Source of the DNA: GJ-E10 sp035625725
Lineage (GTDB): Bacteria > Pseudomonadota > Gammaproteobacteria > Burkholderiales > Burkholderiaceae_F
DNA: 29,257 nucleotides
Assembly (NCBI GenBank): GCA_035625725.1
Contig: DASPPB010000048.1
Location: 1 to 29,257, forward strand
Direction: 5' to 3'
The position numbers and the translations under genes are program-made. Positions within the stretch are counted from its first letter, which is position 1. Every line of letters begins with the position of its first letter. The notes under the pieces were generated by a model. It made no database searches. It had not been told where the DNA came from and saw only the letters and a program-made list of their open reading frames with translations. Below are positions 24,508 to 29,257 of the stretch, piece by piece.

Positions 24508-24514
24508 AGGGAGG
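24508..24514 (+). promoter_or_regulatory. strong ribosome binding site for the glgC GTG start
   Basis: AGGGAGG lies six bases before the GTG at 24521, a near-perfect Shine-Dalgarno sequence that supports the GTG over the ATG at 24533. Confidence 0.65.
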
Positions 24515-24520
24515 CACCTC

Positions 24521-25846
24521 GTGACGAATCCGATGACCATCGAGCGCGACGAACCGGCTCCGCTAAGCGGCGAGGACGCCGACCCGCCTACCGGCGTGCG
24601 GCTCGCCCGCTCGACCGTGGCAATTATCCTCGCGGGCGGCCGCGGCACCCGCCTGGGGCGCCTGACGGACTGGCGCGCCAAGCCGGCAGTGCCTTTTGGC
24701 GGAAAGTTTCGCTTTATCGACTTTCCGTTGTCCAACTGCGTCAACTCCGGCATTCGGCGCGTCGGCGTGTGTACGCAATACAAGGCGCAGAGTCTGATCC
24801 GGCACGTGCAGCGGGGCTGGTCGTTTCTCGATGGGCGCTTGGGGGAATTCGTGGAGTTGCTGCCGGCGCAGCAAAACGTAAGCTCCGACTGGTACAAGGG
24901 CACGGCCGATGCCGTCTACCAGAACATCTATTTGCTGCGCAATCAAGCGCCAAACCTGGTGCTGATACTGGCGGGTGATCACATCTACAAAATGGATTAC
25001 AACCGCATGCTCTACGACCACGTGACCAAATCGGCCGACATGACGATCGCGTGCATGGAGGTGCCCCTAGCCGATGCGCGCGGCTTTGGGGTGATGGCGG
25101 TCGACGAGGCGTTGCGCGTGGCCGCCTTCCAAGAAAAGCCCGAGCATCCGGCTCCGATGCCCGGTCGCCGCGACACGGCGCTTGTCAGCATGGGCATTTA
25201 CGTGTTCAACGCCGCGTTTCTCTACGAGCAACTCGAGCGCGATAGCGGCGATCCACACTCGAGTCATGATTTCGGCAAGGATGTCATTCCGCACATTCTC
25301 GCGCGCGGCTACCGGCTCATCGCCCATCGCTTCTCCGATAGTTGCGTGAACATGACCCAGGGCCGACCGTACTGGCGCGACGTCGGGACGCTGGACGCCT
25401 ATTGGGAAGCAAACATGGAGCTCGCCAAGGTCACTCCCGACTTGAACATGTACGACAAGACGTGGCCGATCTGGACCTATCAGGAACAGCTGCCACCGGC
25501 CAAATTCGTGTTCGACGACGATGGCCGGCGCGGCATGGCGGTCGACTCGCTGGTGTCGGGGGGATGCGTCATCAGCGGCGCGACCCTGCGCCGTTCGTTG
25601 CTGTTTTCGAACGTGCATGTGCACAGCTACGCACAGGTGGAGGATTCGGTCGTTTTGCCCAACGTCGATATCGGCCGCAATGTCGTCCTCAAGCGTGCCG
25701 TAGTCGAGAAGAATTGCCGTCTTCCCCCCGGACTTCAGGTCGGGGTAAACCCCGAGCAGGATCGAAAGCGCTTTGACGTGAGCAGCAAAGGCATAACACT
25801 GGTCGTGCCCGAGATGCTCGCGGCCCTCAACGAGAGCGGCACGTGA
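24521..25846 (+). CDS. glgC: glucose-1-phosphate adenylyltransferase (ADP-glucose pyrophosphorylase)
   Basis: A 441-residue nucleotidyltransferase making ADP-glucose from ATP and glucose-1-phosphate, the committed step of glycogen synthesis. Visible motifs are IILAGGRGTRLGRLTDWRAKPAVPFGGK-type nucleotide binding (residues 35-62), the catalytic Asp region AGDHIYKMDY (151-160) and the glucose-phosphate segment AFQEKPEHP (202-210). The C-terminal left-handed beta helix is evident in SGGCVISGATL and VVLPNVDIGRNVVLKRAVVEK. The first 30 residues are an extension before the conserved core. GTG start with a strong ribosome binding site. Its stop overlaps the next gene's GTG (GTGA), so the two are co-translated. 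Confidence 0.96.
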   Translation: MTNPMTIERDEPAPLSGEDADPPTGVRLARSTVAIILAGGRGTRLGRLTDWRAKPAVPFGGKFRFIDFPLSNCVNSGIRRVGVCTQYKAQSLIRHVQRGWSFLDGRLGEFVELLPAQQNVSSDWYKGTADAVYQNIYLLRNQAPNLVLILAGDHIYKMDYNRMLYDHVTKSADMTIACMEVPLADARGFGVMAVDEALRVAAFQEKPEHPAPMPGRRDTALVSMGIYVFNAAFLYEQLERDSGDPHSSHDFGKDVIPHILARGYRLIAHRFSDSCVNMTQGRPYWRDVGTLDAYWEANMELAKVTPDLNMYDKTWPIWTYQEQLPPAKFVFDDDGRRGMAVDSLVSGGCVISGATLRRSLLFSNVHVHSYAQVEDSVVLPNVDIGRNVVLKRAVVEKNCRLPPGLQVGVNPEQDRKRFDVSSKGITLVVPEMLAALNESGT

Positions 25847-27672
25847 CGGCGGAGGCCCTCGGCGGTTGGGCGGGACAGGTCGTATCCGACGCGGCTGCGG
25901 CCGCGCTTGCGCCCGCCGGTGCCCCGGGCGTAGACCTGCTGCTGCTCTGGCACATGCATCAACCCGACTACCGCGACCACAGTTCCGGCGAATTCACGAT
26001 GCCCTGGGTGTACCTGCATGCGATCAAGGACTACGCCGACATGGCTTGGCATCTGGAGCAGCAACCTGCGATGCGGCTTGTCGTCAATTTCGTTCCCGTG
26101 CTGCTTGACCAGATTGAGGACTATTGCGAGCAGTTTCGCGTCGGCCCACTGCGCGACCCTTTGTTGCGTCTGCTTGCACACCCCGAAGGAGTCCCACTGA
26201 CGTCCGAGGAACGTCACAAGGCATTCGATCAATGCTTCCGCGCCAACCACCACCGGCTGATCGCACCGTATCCGCCATTCAAGCGTCTCTACGACCTGTA
26301 CGCGGGTCTGGAAAGCTACGGCAAAGAAAGTCGCGACTACCTGTGCGACCGCTACGTCTACGACCTCGTGACCTGGTATCACCTGGCCTGGATCGGAGAA
26401 ACCGTGCGGCGCGAATCGGAGATCGTCGCCCAGCTCATGGCCAAGGGAACCGGCTTTTCCGAAAAGGACCGTTTGACTTTACTGCAGGTCATCGCGCAAC
26501 TCGTGCAACAGATCATTCCCCGTTACCGTGCCCTGGCCCAGCGCGGTCAGATCGAACTGTCAACGACACCGCACTACCATCCCCTTGCGCCCCTCATGCT
26601 GGATTTTCAAAGCGCCAGGGACGCCCTGCCCGAGGTCGAACTGCCACTGGCCGCCTACTACCCCGGGGGGCGAGAGCGCGTCTGCGCCCACATCGAGAGC
26701 GCAATCACCTCTCACGCACGACGCTTCGGTGCGGCGCCGCAGGGCGTCTGGCCCGCCGAAGGTGCCGTCTCGAGCGGCTTTGTGGGGCTGTTGGCCGAAC
26801 GCAAAATCCGCTGGAGCGCGAGCAGCGAGGGCGTCCTGGCCACCAGCCTGCGCGCAAGCGGCATCGGTGGCGCATCCGCCGATCCGGGCATTGAGGCTCG
26901 ACATCGCCCCTATCGTGCGAGCGCGGCCGCACCCGGGATGCTGCTTTTTTTCCGCGACGACCGCCTCTCCGACCTGATCGGGTTTTCCTACTCGAAGTGG
27001 CACGGACGCGACGCTGCGAACAATTTCGTGCAGGAGCTCGAAGCGATCGCCGCCAAGGTGGCCGATGGGCCGCGACCCTTGGTGAGCGTGATGCTCGATG
27101 GCGAAAATGCGTGGGAATACTATCCCTACAATGGTTTTTTCTTTCTAAGCGACCTGTACAAGGGCCTCACGAGTCACCCGGGTATTCGCACTGTAACGGG
27201 AAGCGACATGGCTGCGATGCATGCGGGCGGGACCGCTGCGCATGGCGCATCGGCCGTCGTGTCTCCGGGCGAACTTCCGACGCTTTCGGCCGGCAGCTGG
27301 GTGTACGGTAATTTCGCGACATGGATCGGCGCCAAGGAAAAAAACTACGCTTGGGATCTGCTGTGCGACGCCAAAGCTAGCTACGACCGCGTCCTCGCCA
27401 GCGGACGACTTGACGAATCCGCGCGCGCAAAGGCCCAATTCCAGCTCGCCGATTGCGAAGCCTCGGATTGGTTCTGGTGGCCCGGCGATTACAACCCGAG
27501 CGAATCGGTATCGGCTTTTGAGATGCTTTTTCGCAGCAAACTTGCCAACTTATACCGCTTGCTGCAGTTGCCGGTGCCCGATACGCTGATGCGCTCCTTC
27601 AGTAAAGGAGGCGGTAAGTCCGAGATGGGCGGGACTATGCGGCGCGGCAGCACCGAATCGGCCACGACCTAG
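25843..27672 (+). CDS. glycoside hydrolase family 57 alpha-glucan enzyme
   Basis: A 609-residue GH57 protein. The family's five conserved regions can be traced: HMHQP (37-41), a PHYHPL motif (243-248), WPAEG with the likely nucleophile Glu306, MLDGEN with the likely acid/base Asp419, and a C-terminal helical region including DWFWWPGDYN. There is no signal peptide, so it acts in the cytoplasm. Family members include alpha-amylases, 4-alpha-glucanotransferases and branching enzymes, and motifs alone do not separate these. No glgB lies in the window, so it may act as the branching or remodelling enzyme, but a degradative amylase is equally possible. It overlaps glgC by four bases. The C-terminal 25 residues are Gly/Ser-rich and look disordered. 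Confidence 0.9.
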   Translation: MTAEALGGWAGQVVSDAAAAALAPAGAPGVDLLLLWHMHQPDYRDHSSGEFTMPWVYLHAIKDYADMAWHLEQQPAMRLVVNFVPVLLDQIEDYCEQFRVGPLRDPLLRLLAHPEGVPLTSEERHKAFDQCFRANHHRLIAPYPPFKRLYDLYAGLESYGKESRDYLCDRYVYDLVTWYHLAWIGETVRRESEIVAQLMAKGTGFSEKDRLTLLQVIAQLVQQIIPRYRALAQRGQIELSTTPHYHPLAPLMLDFQSARDALPEVELPLAAYYPGGRERVCAHIESAITSHARRFGAAPQGVWPAEGAVSSGFVGLLAERKIRWSASSEGVLATSLRASGIGGASADPGIEARHRPYRASAAAPGMLLFFRDDRLSDLIGFSYSKWHGRDAANNFVQELEAIAAKVADGPRPLVSVMLDGENAWEYYPYNGFFFLSDLYKGLTSHPGIRTVTGSDMAAMHAGGTAAHGASAVVSPGELPTLSAGSWVYGNFATWIGAKEKNYAWDLLCDAKASYDRVLASGRLDESARAKAQFQLADCEASDWFWWPGDYNPSESVSAFEMLFRSKLANLYRLLQLPVPDTLMRSFSKGGGKSEMGGTMRRGSTESATT

Positions 27673-27989
27673 CGTCACGAAACCGCTGCGCGTGTTGCGT
27701 CACCGTCACATTGCTCTTGTGCATTGCACGGCAAGTCTGGCCTTACCAACCACGGACAAAAGGTCGGGCCGGCAAGTTCGTGAACGGACCGGCTCGTAAG
27801 GTCAAAACACGATCCTTGCCCTAACGGCGATGCCAGGTCGATGCCGAAGTCCAGGGCAAACGCGATAAGAATCAGCAACGACAGGGTGGCCGTGTCCCCG
27901 GGGCAGGATTACCGGCTCCTCGGTCAGCGGTCTTGCGCCAAAACGCGGTCGCGGTCGGTGGGAGCAGGTGCGTTGCTCCGAACTGCGGC
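27673..27989. other. intergenic region between GH57 and sulfotransferase genes
   Basis: This 317-base gap between convergent genes has no supported gene. A short minus-strand frame (27675-27878) with a hydrophobic start is not convincing. No hairpin followed by a T run was seen. Base composition begins to fall in GC here and stays lower through the sulfotransferase gene. Confidence 0.45.
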
Positions 27990-29177
27990 CTATTCGGGAC
28001 GTCCCCTGAGGTCGAAACTGTAGACACGTCCGTTGTCGTTCGGACTCGAATTGTCAGTGCTGGAGAAAAGCAGTTTATTTTGCCAATGCGAATATCGGCC
28101 GCCGCCTTCGCGGCGGATTCGGAAGTGAAGCTCGTGAGCAGGACCCAAGGCTTTGCCGCATTCGAATACCCGGAGCGGTGAACGTTCCCATTGACCAACG
28201 TCGTCTGCGATTGCGGCCAATTCATCGGCGATCGCCGGCTCGGAGAGGTCGACCTCCCAGCAGTTCCCGCTATCGCGCAAAACGGGTCCCACGATTTTCC
28301 AACCGCCGTCGGCCAGTCGCTCCAGACACGACTGCCGGAACCGACGCTTGTCTGGCTCGGATGCGCCGCCGCCCGCCGAGTAGCCATAATCGCTCATCAA
28401 CTGTTCGAGACCAACGATTGACGAAACGTACTTGCGGATCTTCCTCGGGCGCAGAGCTTGGTGCTGGGCGGCTGTGCCCCATTGCCGATACAGCGGAAGC
28501 TCGCATTCACGGTGCCAGGCCAATCCGAGGCCACCGAGTAATGGCGCGAGGGCGTGCGCCGCGTTCGCTTGCAGATCTTCGTATCGGACCTCGTAGTATC
28601 GGCCCGTTGCGGCCCGTTGACGGCTCGTTTTAATGGTGGCCACCCAGGACTTCAGCATGATGCGATTAAAGGATCCCGACAGCGTTCGCTTGGACAACCT
28701 CGCTGCGGAGTGCAGCCATTCGATGGGATGCCGGACAATATGGACCCAACTGGCTTTGGGGAACACGGCGTCGTAGCAAGCCCAGTCGTGGAGACCGTAG
28801 TTCGTAATCTCTTTGAATCCCCAAAATTGGCGCTCGCATTCGTCGAGGCGATACCAGGCCGAGATCGATTGACGCAGCACACGGCCCTTGCGCCGCAACT
28901 CGTCCTCTTCAAGACGCTGCAAGAGCGCCCGAAACTGCTCTGGGTCCGATTTGATGCGCGCTTCCAGATTCGGGTCCGCATCAAAATGGCGATGCAAGTC
29001 ACGCAAAGTCGAGTTTGCGTCTCCGCGTTGAAAGGCGGCCCACGCATCGGCGACGAGAAACTTCATCTCGCCCTGCATTTCGATGTCCGGATGCGCATTG
29101 AGAACCCGATCGAGCAGCGTTGAGCCTGAACCACCGTTCCCGATGATGATGATCGGAGCTTCAAGAAGCGGCGGCAT
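27990..29177 (-). CDS. PAPS-dependent sulfotransferase family protein with C-terminal extension
   Basis: A 395-residue protein of the Sulfotransfer_3 type. The 5'-phosphosulfate loop is IIIIGNGGSGSTLLDRVLN (about residues 9-27), and the 3'-phosphate site is HIVRHPIEWLHS, with Arg149. Both PAPS-contact regions are thus present. It would transfer sulfate to a carbohydrate, lipid or peptide; the acceptor is unknown. After about residue 270 there is a further 125-residue section that I do not recognise, containing GGGRYSHW and STDNSSPNDNGR near the C-terminus, rich in beta-type sequence. I used the ATG at 29177; a TTG at 29210 would add 11 residues, and neither has a strong ribosome binding site. 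Its GC content looks lower than that of the other genes, consistent with acquisition or a surface-polysaccharide island beginning here. Confidence 0.8.
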   Translation of the reverse strand: MPPLLEAPIIIIGNGGSGSTLLDRVLNAHPDIEMQGEMKFLVADAWAAFQRGDANSTLRDLHRHFDADPNLEARIKSDPEQFRALLQRLEEDELRRKGRVLRQSISAWYRLDECERQFWGFKEITNYGLHDWACYDAVFPKASWVHIVRHPIEWLHSAARLSKRTLSGSFNRIMLKSWVATIKTSRQRAATGRYYEVRYEDLQANAAHALAPLLGGLGLAWHRECELPLYRQWGTAAQHQALRPRKIRKYVSSIVGLEQLMSDYGYSAGGGASEPDKRRFRQSCLERLADGGWKIVGPVLRDSGNCWEVDLSEPAIADELAAIADDVGQWERSPLRVFECGKALGPAHELHFRIRREGGGRYSHWQNKLLFSSTDNSSPNDNGRVYSFDLRGRPE

Positions 29178-29257
29178 TAGATGACTGGCGTAACGACGAG
29201 CCAGGGGCAAACCAAGGTCGCCGTATCACGGAAGGGGATCACTTCTCGATTTTGCCA

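Noticed and set aside
27675..27878. Short minus-strand frame of 67 codons with a hydrophobic start
   Set aside because: No ribosome binding site, a TTG start, no recognisable family, and the hydrophobic part is only about 12 residues long.
28099..28116. Strong GC hairpin (7-bp stem, CTTC loop)
   Set aside because: It lies inside the sulfotransferase coding sequence and lacks a T run, so it is not a terminator.
28600..28619. 10-bp tandem repeat CGGCCCGTTG x2
   Set aside because: Only two copies, inside a coding region, encoding ordinary residues; likely chance.

Overview
The window looks like chromosomal DNA of a GC-rich Gram-negative proteobacterium, most likely a betaproteobacterium. The reasons are LPS core and lipid A genes (waaA, waaC, an lpxO-type hydroxylase), an XrtA/PEP-CTERM-type exopolysaccharide module, a trmB/uppP pair, and a PIMT-like gene followed by tolC and convergent waaA. 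I see no tRNA, rRNA, CRISPR array, insertion sequence or prophage gene. The species assignment is inference.

Layout. (a) 1-3808, minus strand: three genes of an exosortase-A-associated exopolysaccharide locus, namely a tyrosine autokinase, a TIGR03016-type outer-membrane barrel and an ExeA-like ATPase. The locus probably continues off the left edge. (b) 4074-6806: an LpxO-type Fe(II)/2-oxoglutarate dioxygenase (minus), trmB (plus) and uppP (minus). (c) 6993-14350, plus strand: a tight six-gene operon hyfB-C-E-F-G-I encoding a membrane complex of the hydrogenase-4/complex I superfamily. The large subunit has lost all four cysteines that would bind the NiFe centre and ends where hydrogenases are normally cleaved during maturation. 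No HyfH/HyfA ferredoxin-like subunit is present. This is an energy-converting hydrogenase-related (Ehr-type) complex of unknown reaction and is the most interesting system here. (d) 14347-15378, minus: a GGDEF diguanylate cyclase converging on the operon, sharing a CTAG that holds both stop codons. (e) 15738-20092: a PIMT-like methyltransferase and a TolC-family exporter (plus), converging with a 23-base overlap on waaC-waaA (minus). (f) 20268-27672: a glycogen block with glgP (plus), glgA (minus) and glgC plus a GH57 glucan enzyme (plus). (g) 27990-29177, minus: a sulfotransferase with an unusual C-terminal module, in DNA visibly less GC-rich than the rest.

Working together: glgC makes ADP-glucose, glgA polymerises it, the GH57 protein probably remodels or branches the chain, and glgP degrades it. 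waaC/waaA/lpxO build and modify the inner LPS. uppP recycles the undecaprenyl carrier used by both peptidoglycan and exopolysaccharide synthesis. The diguanylate cyclase could tie surface polysaccharide output to c-di-GMP, but nothing in the sequence proves that.

Several starts are unusual. The autokinase and uppP use TTG, glgC, hyfE and the GH57 gene use GTG, and glgA has no ATG, GTG or TTG upstream of its conserved N-terminus, so it must use a rare AUC/AUU start or carry a start-codon mutation.
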